From Phyllobacteriaceae bacterium (GTDB taxonomy: Bacteria; Pseudomonadota; Alphaproteobacteria; Rhizobiales; Rhizobiaceae), in NCBI GenBank assembly GCA_023954255.1, contig JAMLIH010000011.1:1-61763 (forward strand): 61,763 nucleotides of DNA, given 5' to 3'. Below are positions 52,831 through 61,705 of this stretch, in pieces. Made by a program: the position numbers and the translations under genes. Numbering within the stretch: the stretch's first letter is position 1; every line of letters begins with the position of its first letter. The notes under the pieces are model-generated. The model did no database searches, had not been told where the DNA came from, and worked only from the letters and a program-made list of their open reading frames with translations.

Positions 52831-52872
52831 GGCCGCGGCCGCACCCTGCAACCGGCACTTCAATTCGGCCAC

Positions 52873-53022
52873 TTGACTTTCAGCAGCCAATGAGTAGGTT
52901 GCGCGCCGACCGGAGGGGCACAAATTCGTTTGCGCCCCTCGATTTATTGGATTGCGGCAAGCCGCCCTCACCCCTAGGCACCTCCCAGGACCTTGGACAG
53001 GTGCCCGGAACGAAGGAGTTCC
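52873..53022 (+). promoter_or_regulatory. promoter and multi-hairpin leader of rpmG
   Basis: A TTGACT at 52873-52878 and TAGGTT at 52895-52900 form a possible promoter. Then four hairpins follow in series: 52913-52940 (12-bp stem with one mismatch, TTCG loop), 52954-52965 (GCGGC/GCCGC), 52977-53005 (GGCACCT/AGGTGCC) and 53007-53022 (GGAAC/GTTCC). The first hairpin could also be the terminator of the MFS gene, though its T-run is poor. rpmG starts at 53085. Confidence 0.45.
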
Positions 53023-53084
53023 TCGGGAAAGGCGTTTTACCAATCTCCCCGATTTCGACACGTTAAACGGGCTGGAACAGCACC

Positions 53085-53252
53085 ATGGCAAAAGCAACCA
53101 CCATCAAGATCAAGCTTGAGAGCACGGCCGATACCGGCTTTTTCTACGTGACCAAGAAGAACAGCCGCACCATGACCGAGAAAATGGTCAAGCGGAAATA
53201 CGATCCCGTTGCCAAGAAGCACGTGGATTTCAAGGAAACCAAGATCAAGTAA
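53085..53252 (+). CDS. rpmG: 50S ribosomal protein L33
   Basis: A 55-residue ribosomal protein: [50 protein letters not shown]. This is the Cys-less (C-minus) L33 form, lacking the zinc ribbon cysteines. It is too short to be found by simple length cut-offs but is unmistakable. It has its own leader and a strong terminator, so it is a single-gene unit. Confidence 0.95.
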   Translation: MAKATTIKIKLESTADTGFFYVTKKNSRTMTEKMVKRKYDPVAKKHVDFKETKIK

Positions 53253-53290
53253 GCCGCTGCCCGCAAGGGCATGCAAGGCTTGCGAACGAG

Positions 53291-53316
53291 GCCCCGCTTT
53301 CTGGCGGGGCTTTTTG
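53291..53316 (+). terminator. intrinsic terminator of rpmG
   Basis: GCCCCGC (53291-53297) and GCGGGGC (53304-53310) form a GC-rich stem with a TTTCTG loop, followed at once by TTTTTG. This is a classical Rho-independent terminator, 38 bp past the rpmG stop. Confidence 0.92.
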
Positions 53317-53822
53317 TTTTCCGCCCCACGAAACAGACGGAATCCATCCGGCAAAGGCCGGAAACTGCAGCAATGAAGGTGAGGAGAAAGGGTCGGCCGG
53401 TCAGCCGGATATGGTACGAGGAGGCCAATAGTCCGGTGACCGACCGACAACCCCACGGACCCAGGAGATGCGGCGGACCTGAGCACTCCGTAGGGAAACT
53501 GTTTGATGCGCTCCGGGCTTACATGCCCCCGTTCCAGCCTGATTTGGCACTTGCAGGTTCGGCGCATTTCGTTTCCGGGATAAACCAATATTTGGTCAAT
53601 GCACCGGACATGGCGAAATATAGAAACAAACTGTCAGGAAAATCAACGATTTCGTAACCATATCCCAGACAGTCGTTGAAGATGGTTACGGGTCAACCTT
53701 AACGCCGCCATGCCGTTTTCCGTGGAAAACCGGCAATTGCCCGCGTAAAGGCGGAAGAACACATCTTGATGACATATTGTGGATAAGCGCCGAAACCCCG
53801 CCGATAACGGGCAAAAAGCGCG
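53317..53822. other. gene-free region with two strong inverted repeats
   Basis: About 500 bp between the rpmG terminator and the pleD stop contain no convincing gene; the open frames present have no family resemblance. Two inverted repeats stand out: a long imperfect hairpin at 53392-53409 / 53432-53448 (about 16 pairs, one mismatch, one bulge) and a perfect 9-bp pair CGTAACCAT / ATGGTTACG at 53653-53661 / 53682-53690. The second half is AT-richer. A small RNA is possible but unproven. Confidence 0.5.
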
Positions 53823-55199
53823 TTATGCGGCTTCGTAAACCACCATGTTGCGGCCGCCGCGCTTGGCCTGGTAGAGGCCGACATCGGCGCGTTTCAGCAG
53901 GCTTTCCGGCGTGTCGTCGGCAGCCTGAAGCGTTGCAACGCCAAGGCTTACGGTGATCGCCAGTTGCTTGCCGCCCTGGTCGACGACGAAGGGATGCACC
54001 GACACCTCGTTGCGGATGCGCTCGGCGACGATGCGGGCCGTCTTCATGTCGGTGTCCGGCATGGCGACGACGAACTCCTCGCCGCCGAAACGGCAGGCAA
54101 GGTCGATGTTGCGGACGTTCTTCTTGATGCGGCGGGCGAACTCGGCAATCACCTCATCGCCCACGTCATGGCCGTGATTGTCGTTGACCAGCTTGAAGTG
54201 GTCGATATCGCAGATGATCAGCGAAAGCGGCGCGTTTCTCGCCTGGGCCTTCTCGATCATGCCCGGCAGGTGATTGTCGAGATAACGCCGGTTGTTGAGG
54301 CCGGTCAGCGCATCGGTCACCGCCATTTCGATGGTCTGCTGCACCGAATCGCGCAGCAGCAGGTTGAAGCGCTTGCGGCGCACCTGGGTGCGGACCCGGG
54401 CGAGGATCTCGTTGCGGTCGACAGGCCGGCGGACATAGTCGTTGATGCCCATGTCGAGGGCCTGAATAACCTTCTGCTCCTGCTCCAGTTCGCTGACGAT
54501 GAGCAGCGGCAGCATGCGCGTCTTTTCCAGCGACTTGAGCTGGGCGCAGAGCCTGAGCGCATCCATGTCAGCCAGAGAAAGCGAGATGATGGCGGTGTCG
54601 AAGTCGCCATCGGCCGCCTTGAGCAAGGCTTCCCGCGGATCGGAAACCAGCGTGATGCGGTTTTCCGCCGACAGGTATTTGACGATGCGCTCGTAGGAGG
54701 ACGGCTTGTCGTCGACAACGAGAACCCTGGCCTTTTCGGCCTCGGCGTTGCGAAGCGACTGCGCCATCAGTTCCTGAACGCTGAGTTCCTGGCCGGTGGT
54801 CGCCCGCAGCCGGAGTTCGTCGGTCAGCATTTTCAGCCGCACCAGACTCTTGACCCGCGTCACGAGGGCAAGATCGTTGACCGGCTTGGTCAGAAAATCG
54901 TCGGCGCCGGCGTTGAGCCCCTGCACCCGGTCCTCGACCTGGTCGAGCGCGGTTACCATGACGACGGGAAGATGCATGGTGCGAGGGTCTGCCTTCAGGC
55001 GGCGGCAGACCTCGAAGCCGTCCATTTCCGGCATCATCACATCGAGCAGCACGACGTCACATTCGCCACTGGCGCAGATTTCGAGCGCGTCGCGGCCGTT
55101 GGAAGCGGTCAGGACCTGGAAATACTCCGCCATCAGCCGGGCTTCCAGCAGCCTGACATTGGCCTCGATATCGTCAACAACCAGAATTCTGCCTGACAT
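53823..55199 (-). CDS. pleD: PleD-type response regulator, diguanylate cyclase
   Basis: A 458-residue PleD orthologue with REC1 (phosphoacceptor D53 in VVLLDVMMPEMDG), a degenerate REC2 (about 158-278, acceptor Asp missing: IISLSLADMD) and a GGDEF domain with GGEEF at 372-376. The allosteric inhibition site RxxD is R363-D366, five residues before GGEEF, so product inhibition is expected. It makes c-di-GMP during the swarmer-to-stalked type transition in alphaproteobacteria. It follows divK by 43 bp on the same strand, the conserved divK-pleD order. Confidence 0.95.
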   Translation of the reverse strand: MSGRILVVDDIEANVRLLEARLMAEYFQVLTASNGRDALEICASGECDVVLLDVMMPEMDGFEVCRRLKADPRTMHLPVVMVTALDQVEDRVQGLNAGADDFLTKPVNDLALVTRVKSLVRLKMLTDELRLRATTGQELSVQELMAQSLRNAEAEKARVLVVDDKPSSYERIVKYLSAENRITLVSDPREALLKAADGDFDTAIISLSLADMDALRLCAQLKSLEKTRMLPLLIVSELEQEQKVIQALDMGINDYVRRPVDRNEILARVRTQVRRKRFNLLLRDSVQQTIEMAVTDALTGLNNRRYLDNHLPGMIEKAQARNAPLSLIICDIDHFKLVNDNHGHDVGDEVIAEFARRIKKNVRNIDLACRFGGEEFVVAMPDTDMKTARIVAERIRNEVSVHPFVVDQGGKQLAITVSLGVATLQAADDTPESLLKRADVGLYQAKRGGRNMVVYEAA

Positions 55200-55242
55200 G
55201 CGCTGGGGTCTCTACTGTCCGCTTACTCATAACTTTCAGGAC

Positions 55243-55614
55243 TCAGTCCCGGTTAAGATAGGTCTCTATGGTGGCAAGGAAGGTGTTCACGGAGATCGGC
55301 TTGGAGATGTAGGCCTCGCAGCCGCCCTGGCGGATGCGCTCCTCGTCCCCCTTCATGGCGAAGGCCGTCACCGCGATGACCGGAATGGCATGCAGCTCGT
55401 TTTCCTCTTTCAGCCATTTGGTGACTTCCAGCCCGGATACCTCCGGCAGCTGGATATCCATCAGGATGAGGTCCGGCTTGTGCTGGCGGGCAAGTTCCAG
55501 CGCTTCCATGCCGTTACGGGTCTGGATCGTGCTGTAGCCCTTGGCCTCCAGCAGGTCGTTGAAGAGCTTCATGTTGAGTTCATTGTCCTCAACAATCATC
55601 ACTGTTTTTGTCAT
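55243..55614 (-). CDS. divK: single-domain response regulator DivK
   Basis: A 123-residue receiver-only protein: [20 protein letters not shown], phosphoacceptor D53 in [13 protein letters not shown], Lys in YISKPISV. DivK is phosphorylated by DivJ and dephosphorylated by PleC, and controls the CtrA pathway through DivL. It lies first in the divK-pleD unit and is divergent from the DUF3572-dinB pair. Confidence 0.95.
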   Translation of the reverse strand: MTKTVMIVEDNELNMKLFNDLLEAKGYSTIQTRNGMEALELARQHKPDLILMDIQLPEVSGLEVTKWLKEENELHAIPVIAVTAFAMKGDEERIRQGGCEAYISKPISVNTFLATIETYLNRD

Positions 55615-55803
55615 GCCAAACCCGCTTGCGGTTCCCCGATCTCCCGACCACTCACTGCTTTGGAGATCCTGACTTTGATCATTGTGCCATTGATCCGTTC
55701 AAGGCTAGAGCAATAGTATTGACGAAATGGAAACAAACGCCACTTGCGGCACCGGAAAATCCGATATCCACCGCCAAGCCGACCAGCCCGAAAGCCCCAC
55801 CTG

Positions 55804-56076
55804 ATGACCGAGGAAGAAGCCCGCGATATCGCCGTTAGCGGCCTGTCCTACATCGCGGCGGATGAGGCGCAACTTGGCCGCTTTCTGGCCCTGACCGGCG
55901 TCGATCCGGGCGATATCCGAGCCGCAGCGCAGGATCCGGCCTTTCTTGCCGGCGTGCTGGACTTTTTTCTCGGTTTCGAGCCTGCGCTGCTGCAATTCGC
56001 CGAGGCTGCGGAAATAGCGCCCGAGCGCGTGGCCAGGGCACGCCATGTGCTGGGAGGGCCGCCGGAAGCATGGTAG
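55804..56076 (+). CDS. DUF3572 protein
   Basis: A 90-residue acidic helical protein: TEEEARDIAVSGLSYIAAD, ALTGVDPGDIRAAAQDPAFL, VLDFFLGFEPALLQFAE. It matches the alphaproteobacterial DUF3572 family, role unknown. The ATG at 55804 gives the family start. It is usually found, as here, between divK and dinB; dinB follows after 39 bp. Confidence 0.87.
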   Translation: MTEEEARDIAVSGLSYIAADEAQLGRFLALTGVDPGDIRAAAQDPAFLAGVLDFFLGFEPALLQFAEAAEIAPERVARARHVLGGPPEAW

Positions 56077-56115
56077 CATGCGGCATCCTGCCAGAGCGCT
56101 GTTGAGGAAACTGCG

Positions 56116-57480
56116 GTGACCACGCCAAAGACCAAGACAACGTTCACGCGCGCCCCTCACGGGGCTGAGGGCAAGCCCTTTGCCGGCAGTTCCGGGTTCT
56201 GCCGCGACTGCCTGACACCACTGTCCCGGGAAATGGTACCGCAAGCCCGCCGCTGCAGCCATTGCGGCAGCCCTCGGCTTGTGCGCCATCCCGAGTTGCA
56301 CCGCCTGCATATCGCCCATATCGACTGCGATGCCTTCTATGCCTCGGTGGAAAAACGCGACAATCCGGAACTGGCGCCGCTGCCCGTCATCGTCGGCGGC
56401 GGCACGCGCGGGGTTGTGTCGACCTGCTGCTATGTGGCGCGCATTCGCGGCGTGCGCTCGGCCATGCCGATGTTCAAGGCGCTTGCCGCCTGCCCCGATG
56501 CGGTCGTGATCAAGCCCGACATGGAAAAATATGTCCGGGTCGGGCGGCAGATCCGCGACATGATGCGCGAACTGACCCCGCTGGTCGAACCGCTGTCGAT
56601 CGACGAGGCGTTTCTCGACCTTTCCGGCACCGAGAAGCTTCACAAGGCCACTCCGGCGCTGACGCTGGCGCGCTTTGCCAAGCGGGTGGAGGACGAACTC
56701 AACCTGACGGTCAGCGTCGGGCTTTCCTACTGCAAGTTTCTCGCCAAGGTCGCCTCCGATCTCGAGAAACCGAAAGGGTTTTCAGTGATCGGCGAGGCGG
56801 AAGCCTACGATTTCCTGCGCCGGCAACCGGTGTCGCTGTTCTGGGGCGTGGGCAAGCAGACCCAGAAGATGCTGGCGCGCGACGGCATTACCGACATCGC
56901 CACCGTTCAGGACATGGAGGAGAGCGAGCTGGTGCGGCGCTACGGCTCGATCGGCCAGCGCATGGCACGCCTTGCCCATGGCCGCGACGCACGCACCATT
57001 TCCACCGACATGGCGGCAAAGAGCATCAGCACGGAAACGACGTTCAATACCGACATATCCGACAAGGCCGAACTGACACGCATTGCAAGGCGGCTGTCGG
57101 AAAAGGTTTCGGCACGGCTCAAGGACAAGCATCTTGCCGGTCAAACGATCATGCTCAAGCTCAAGACGGCGGATTTCAAGCTTCGCACGCGCAACCGCTC
57201 CCTGCCCGACCCGACGCAGCTTGCCGACCGGATATTCCGGGCAGCTTCCCGCCTGCTGGAAAAGGAAGCCGACGGCACACGCTTCCGCCTGATCGGCGTC
57301 GGGGTGACGACGCTTGTGAGCGACGAGACGGCGGACCCGCAAGACCTGGTGGACACGGGAGCAGCACAGCGGGCCAAGGCCGAACACGCCATGGATCACA
57401 TAAGGCGCAAGTTCGGCGACAGGGCGGTGGAACTCGGCCTGACCTTCCGAGACCGGCGCAAGCCGCCCCCGGCGCAATAA
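56116..57480 (+). CDS. dinB: DNA polymerase IV (Y-family) with N-terminal Cys4 extension
   Basis: A 454-residue translesion polymerase. The palm has the catalytic acids D70/D72 in [14 protein letters not shown] and [32 protein letters not shown] and [11 protein letters not shown] (HhH thumb) follow, then the little-finger domain. Before the polymerase core is an extension with C29, C32, C47 and C50 (CRDC and CSHC), a likely zinc ribbon, which E. coli DinB lacks. It starts at GTG 56116. It ends 3 bp from the convergent eipB-type gene. Confidence 0.93.
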   Translation: MTTPKTKTTFTRAPHGAEGKPFAGSSGFCRDCLTPLSREMVPQARRCSHCGSPRLVRHPELHRLHIAHIDCDAFYASVEKRDNPELAPLPVIVGGGTRGVVSTCCYVARIRGVRSAMPMFKALAACPDAVVIKPDMEKYVRVGRQIRDMMRELTPLVEPLSIDEAFLDLSGTEKLHKATPALTLARFAKRVEDELNLTVSVGLSYCKFLAKVASDLEKPKGFSVIGEAEAYDFLRRQPVSLFWGVGKQTQKMLARDGITDIATVQDMEESELVRRYGSIGQRMARLAHGRDARTISTDMAAKSISTETTFNTDISDKAELTRIARRLSEKVSARLKDKHLAGQTIMLKLKTADFKLRTRNRSLPDPTQLADRIFRAASRLLEKEADGTRFRLIGVGVTTLVSDETADPQDLVDTGAAQRAKAEHAMDHIRRKFGDRAVELGLTFRDRRKPPPAQ

Positions 57481-57483
57481 AAC

Positions 57484-58359
57484 TCAGTTGCGGATGCTGC
57501 AGTCGCCGTCGTCGAGGAATTCGAGCGCCACCAGCGAGCCGCGCAGGGAATAATCCGGATAGCGCATGACGAGCTTGCGCGAGATACCGCCTTCGTAAAG
57601 CAGGAAGGAGACCTCGTAGACCGGCGTCTGCTCGGTCGAATCCGTGCGGTTCTGCTTGAAATAGCCGATGGTCACGGGCCAGGCAGGATCGTCGGCCAGT
57701 TCTTCGATGGCCTTGGCCTTTTCGCCCGGCAGCGGGTCGGTATAGGCCTTTGCCTCGCCGACGATATTGGTGGTCTTGAGCACTTCATCGGCGTCATCGC
57801 CGCCGTCGAAAACATCGATGCTGAAGAAATGGCGGCCTTCCCGCGCGCCCTCGATCACCTTGACCAGATGGCTGGAGATGAAATTGGCCACCGGCAGTTC
57901 AACCTCGCGGACCTGGGGCGAGGAAAGGCTGACCATCATGGCATCACGGCCATTGACGGCAACGCCCTTTACAGTCCGGTCGAGTTGGTCGTCGACGAAG
58001 GACTTCGTCAGGAAGGAGTATTCCCCGCCATCGGGCGTTTCATGAGAGGCCGTCTGCTGGTCGGTGGTGAAGATATCGCCATTGGCGTTGACCCGGGAAA
58101 CGAAGCGGTAGTTGACGGAAATGCCGTCGCATTCGTCACCCTTCATTTCGTAGACGATGCGCCCGCTCATGGAATTGATGCCGGAGCGGTCGCTCGCCTT
58201 CTCCAACTCGATCTCGTAGACGGCGCGGTGGGGTTTGAGGATTTCAAAGCCGACGGCACCGGCCGGAGCAGCGGCGAACATGCCGGCCAGAGCGGTGGCA
58301 ATGGCCATGCTGGCCGAGGTGAATACTGGTTTTCCGTGTGGCATGCCTGTGTTTTTCAT
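57484..58359 (-). CDS. eipB: EipB-type periplasmic protein (DUF1849)
   Basis: A 291-residue exported protein with a signal peptide (core MAIATALAGMFAAAPAGA). The mature protein opens FEILKPHRAVYEIELEKA and has the DUF1849 pattern: GRIVYEMKGDECDGI, FLTKSFVDDQ, and a C-terminal Cys (GDCSIRN), likely paired with the Cys of DECDG. Brucella EipB forms a spiral beta structure and maintains cell-envelope integrity. The ATG at 58359 follows a TTG at 58362. It is divergent from the GDPD gene. Confidence 0.9.
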   Translation of the reverse strand: MKNTGMPHGKPVFTSASMAIATALAGMFAAAPAGAVGFEILKPHRAVYEIELEKASDRSGINSMSGRIVYEMKGDECDGISVNYRFVSRVNANGDIFTTDQQTASHETPDGGEYSFLTKSFVDDQLDRTVKGVAVNGRDAMMVSLSSPQVREVELPVANFISSHLVKVIEGAREGRHFFSIDVFDGGDDADEVLKTTNIVGEAKAYTDPLPGEKAKAIEELADDPAWPVTIGYFKQNRTDSTEQTPVYEVSFLLYEGGISRKLVMRYPDYSLRGSLVALEFLDDGDCSIRN

Positions 58360-58531
58360 CAAATACCGCCGCTTGGCCCCTTCCCGTCCATAGAGCCTTC
58401 AGGATGTGGCAAAATTGGGTTGCGTACAACGGGTTTCTCCGTCAATCCTGAGGCAAACGCAATCCTGGTAAACACAAGAGCGGCATGTCGGTTTCATTTT
58501 TTTGCACCCGATCCGGTACGAGGTTTCCGCT

Positions 58532-59293
58532 GTGACGGCGAAGATACGGGACAATCCCGGCGCAACCCGATGGATCTCGGAACGCCCCATCGCCCATCGC
58601 GGCCTGCACGACGTTTCGCGCGGCATCTTCGAAAACACGCTGTCGGCGGCGAAGGCTGCGATCGAACACGGCTACGCCATCGAAGTCGACCTGCATCCTT
58701 CGAGGGATGGCGTGCCGATGGTGTTTCACGACAACACGCTCAACCGGCTGACGCAGGAGAGCGGCAATGTGCGCGACCGCAGCGCCGGCGAACTGGCCTC
58801 GATTGGGATCGGCGGCTCCGCCGACCGCGTTCCCACCCTGGCGCAACTGCTCGATCTGACCGGCGGCCGAAGCGGTCTGGTGCTGGAACTCAAGGGCATC
58901 GCAGGCGAGGATGACGGCTTTGTCGCGGCGGTGCTTTCGGTGCTTGAAGACTATGACGGGCCGGTTGCGATCATGTCGTTCAACCACTGGCTGCTTGCCG
59001 ACGCCCGCAAGCTTGGCGCAACAATCCCCGTCGGCCTGACCGCCGAGGGCGATGACAAGCTCAACGGCGTTCACCGCGAGGCGATGGCTGCCTATCAACC
59101 CGACTTCGTGTCTTACGGGATCGACGACCTGCCCAATGATTTCGTGCGGGAATTCCACGAAACCGGCAGGCCGGTGATCACCTGGACGGTGCGCTCGCCG
59201 GAGGCTGCCGCAAAAAGCGCGCTGTATGCCGACCAGATCACCTTTGAGGGCTTTTTGCCGCCTTTGCCGGAAGCTGAACAGGCGGTAGACTGA
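58532..59293 (+). CDS. glycerophosphodiester phosphodiesterase
   Basis: A 253-residue GDPD enzyme with the TIM-barrel motifs IAHRGLH (His), ENTLSAAKAAIEHGYAIEVDLHPSRDG (Glu, Asp, described by ENT and EVDLHPSRDG) and VFHDNTLNRLT (His). It hydrolyses glycerophosphodiesters to glycerol-3-phosphate and alcohol. No signal peptide is seen, so it is cytosolic, suggesting use of imported or recycled lipid head groups. GTG 58532 with GAGG upstream is the likely start. Confidence 0.9.
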   Translation: MTAKIRDNPGATRWISERPIAHRGLHDVSRGIFENTLSAAKAAIEHGYAIEVDLHPSRDGVPMVFHDNTLNRLTQESGNVRDRSAGELASIGIGGSADRVPTLAQLLDLTGGRSGLVLELKGIAGEDDGFVAAVLSVLEDYDGPVAIMSFNHWLLADARKLGATIPVGLTAEGDDKLNGVHREAMAAYQPDFVSYGIDDLPNDFVREFHETGRPVITWTVRSPEAAAKSALYADQITFEGFLPPLPEAEQAVD

Positions 59294-59301
59294 CCGGGCT
59301 C

Positions 59302-60492
59302 ATGGACAGCCAGACCAGCTTTCGTATCCGGGTAAACACCTCGATCAACGAGATCGATGCCGCCACATGGGACCGGCTGGCTGCCGTTGGGGATGGCGAC
59401 GATGCGGCGCGCCACAATCCGTTCGTCTCCCACGGGTTTCTCTTGGCACTGGAGGATTCAGGCTCAGCGGTGGCCGAGACCGGCTGGCTCGGCCAGCATC
59501 TGGTGCTGGAGGATGATGGCGGAACAGCGCTGGCCGCCCTGCCCTGCTATCTGAAGAACCACAGCCAGGGCGAATATGTCTTCGACCATGGCTGGGCGGA
59601 TGCGTTCTACCGGGCGGGTGGGGAATATTACCCCAAACTGCAGTGCAGCGTGCCGTTCACCCCGGCAACCGGCCCGCGCTTTCTGACCGGCGACGCGCAA
59701 AACCGCGAGGCGCTGACCCTTGCCCTGCTCAACGGGCTGGAACAACTGACCGGGAGGCTCGGAGCCTCGTCGGCCCACATCACCTTCATGCGGGAAGCAG
59801 AATGGCACCTGGCGCGCGAGGCCGGCCTGCTGGCGCGCACCGACCGTCAGTTTCACTGGTTCAATCGCGGCTATGCATCCTTCGATGCGTTTCTCGAGGC
59901 GCTTTCCTCGCGCAAGCGCAAGAACATCCGCAAGGAACGCCAGACAGCGCTTTCAGTGGACGGAATCGAGATCGAGCAGCTTACCGGCAACGCGCTGAGC
60001 GAAGCCGCGTGGGACGCGTTCTTTGCCTTCTACATGGATACCGGATCGCGCAAATGGGGAAGCCCCTATCTGACGCGGGCGTTCTTTTCGCTGGTCAGCG
60101 AACGCATGGCGGACAGCATCCTGCTGGTGATGGCAAAGCGCGATGGCCGCTACATTGCCGGCGCGCTCAACTTCATCGGCGGCGACTGCCTCTATGGCCG
60201 CCACTGGGGCTGCACCGAGAACCATCCCTTTCTGCATTTCGAGCTGTGCTATTATCAGGCCATCGACTACGCGATCGCGCACGGGCTTGGCCGCGTTGAG
60301 GCCGGCGCCCAGGGCGAGCACAAGCTGGCGCGCGGCTATGAGCCGGTAACCACCCATTCGGCCCACTACATCGCCAATGCGAGCCTGCGCCGGGCGGTGG
60401 CCGACTATCTGCAGTCGGAACGCCGTCATGTGGAGATGGAGCAGGAAATCCTGCGCGACCATTTGCCCTTCCGCGAGCAAAACGGCGATTAA
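59302..60492 (+). CDS. GNAT/BioF2-like acyltransferase (DUF482, peptidogalycan type)
   Basis: A 396-residue protein of the DUF482 family, related to FemX/BioF2-type double-GNAT proteins. Typical stretches: HNPFVSHGFLLALEDSGSA, YVFDHGWADAFYRAGGEYYPKLQ, PFTPATGPRF, SSRKRKNIRKER, FYMDTGSRKWGSPYLTR and GAQGEHKLARGYEP. The substrate is unknown; a role in acylating cell-wall or lipid precursors has been suggested for relatives. It follows the GDPD gene by 8 bp and is probably co-transcribed. Confidence 0.87.
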   Translation: MDSQTSFRIRVNTSINEIDAATWDRLAAVGDGDDAARHNPFVSHGFLLALEDSGSAVAETGWLGQHLVLEDDGGTALAALPCYLKNHSQGEYVFDHGWADAFYRAGGEYYPKLQCSVPFTPATGPRFLTGDAQNREALTLALLNGLEQLTGRLGASSAHITFMREAEWHLAREAGLLARTDRQFHWFNRGYASFDAFLEALSSRKRKNIRKERQTALSVDGIEIEQLTGNALSEAAWDAFFAFYMDTGSRKWGSPYLTRAFFSLVSERMADSILLVMAKRDGRYIAGALNFIGGDCLYGRHWGCTENHPFLHFELCYYQAIDYAIAHGLGRVEAGAQGEHKLARGYEPVTTHSAHYIANASLRRAVADYLQSERRHVEMEQEILRDHLPFREQNGD

Positions 60493-60584
60493 TGCCTCGG
60501 CGCATGGCGGGCCAAGCTTGAACCGGCTGGCGCTTCTGCCCATAGTGGCGGCTGGAAAACAGCGCATTCCACGAAGGAACATTC

Positions 60585-61016
60585 ATGCCGGAAGCCTATG
60601 ACAACGACAATATTTTCGCCAAGATCCTGCGCGGCGAACTACCCAGCCACAAGGTCTATGAAGACGACGAAACACTGGTGATCATGGACATCATGCCGCG
60701 CGGCGACGGACATTGTCTGGTTCTGCCCAAGGGGGCCGCCCGCAACCTGCTGGATGCCGGCGACGGGATCGCCGAGGCGGTGGCGCGGACCACGGCGAAG
60801 ATGGCGAGAACCGTCGTCAAGGCCTTCGGTGCCGACGGGGTAACGGTGCAGCAGTTCAACGAACCGGCCGGCGGCCAGGTCGTCTTCCACCTGCATGTGC
60901 ATGTCATTCCGCGCTTCGAAGGGGTGAGCCTGAGGCCTCATACAGGTTCGATGGCCGATCAGGCCGTGCTTGCCGAACATGCGGAGAAAATCCGCTCGGC
61001 CCTGGCGGAAAGCTGA
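60585..61016 (+). CDS. HIT-family nucleotide-binding protein
   Basis: A 143-residue histidine-triad protein: IFAKILRGELPSHKVYEDD, IMDIMPRGDGHCLVLPKG and the triad VVFHLHVHVIPRFEG (HxHxH). HIT proteins hydrolyse nucleoside phosphoramidates or AMP-amino acid adducts. Its position 92 bp after the DUF482 gene is conserved in related genomes as far as I recall. No specific substrate can be assigned. Confidence 0.92.
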   Translation: MPEAYDNDNIFAKILRGELPSHKVYEDDETLVIMDIMPRGDGHCLVLPKGAARNLLDAGDGIAEAVARTTAKMARTVVKAFGADGVTVQQFNEPAGGQVVFHLHVHVIPRFEGVSLRPHTGSMADQAVLAEHAEKIRSALAES

Positions 61017-61119
61017 CGCACACGAACCGATTCCACCGCCCCGGCGTGGTGTCCGGGATGCGGCGGAATCTGATAACGTACTTCAGGAAAATTCTCTAGT
61101 TCTTTGTAATTTAAGCAGT

Positions 61120-61500
61120 TCAGGATTTCGAAGAACCGTCATCGACGCTGAGAAGTTCAGCTTCCAGGCTGTCTTCCAGCGAGAACTCCTCGGCTGCGGG
61201 TGCAGCCTCTACAGTTTCGACTTCCGCTTCCGCGCCACGCTGAACCTCGGAGTTGGTTTCAACCGGGCTTTCTTCCGCAGCGACTTCGGCCTGCGGCGCT
61301 TCCTCGACAACCGCTTCGGCGGCAGGTGCAGCTTCAGCCACCGCACCTTCTGCTGCAAAAGACTTCCTGAGGTCGTCGATCAGCAGGGTGAGCGAAGCCA
61401 CGAGCTTGGCGTCCGGGCTGCGCTCGATTGCCGCGCGGGCAGCTTCCAGCCGCTTTTCGGCCGCATCGCGAATACCGACGAGTTGTTCCAGTTGTTCCAT
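61120..61500 (-). CDS. acidic Glu/Ala-rich protein, unknown
   Basis: A 126-residue protein with a helical N-terminal part (EQLEQLVGIRDAAEKRLEAA, LVASLTLLIDDLRKSF) and a long low-complexity C-terminal half rich in Glu, Ala, Pro and Val (about residues 52-115), likely disordered. It resembles alphaproteobacterial hypothetical proteins next to HIT genes. Function unknown; the composition is coherent with the surrounding codon use, so I take it as real. Confidence 0.65.
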   Translation of the reverse strand: MEQLEQLVGIRDAAEKRLEAARAAIERSPDAKLVASLTLLIDDLRKSFAAEGAVAEAAPAAEAVVEEAPQAEVAAEESPVETNSEVQRGAEAEVETVEAAPAAEEFSLEDSLEAELLSVDDGSSKS

Positions 61501-61600
61501 GATTTTTACCCCTTTTAACCGGGCAAGGCCGCCCCGGTTTCCGGCCCTTCACCGGCCGCATTCATCGTTTTTTTTCGGTTTTTTTGACCGGAGGCCCATC

Positions 61601-61705
61601 CAAATCATTTCACGTTTCGGCAGAAACGGGACAATGATCAGGCCCGCTGGCCCTGGTTGCGCATTCAGGTTTTCCGACTTTGGCAAAAAACCTGAAATGC
61701 TCTAG
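61601..61705. repeat. 105-bp dispersed palindromic element, copy 2
   Basis: The same element as 31935-32039 in inverse orientation, also 105 bp by the aligned ends. It contains the hairpins CGTTTC/GAAACG (near 61613-61628) and CAGGTTTT/AAAACCTG (61668-61695), and ends with CTAG at 61702-61705. The other end (CAAATCATTTCACG) has lost the CTAG. The terminal CTAG supplies a TAG for the minus-strand frame entering from the right edge. Confidence 0.7.

Noticed and set aside
53271-53657. A 128-codon open frame in the gap after rpmG
   Set aside because: It starts within the rpmG terminator, has poor codon use and no family resemblance, and overlaps a strong hairpin.
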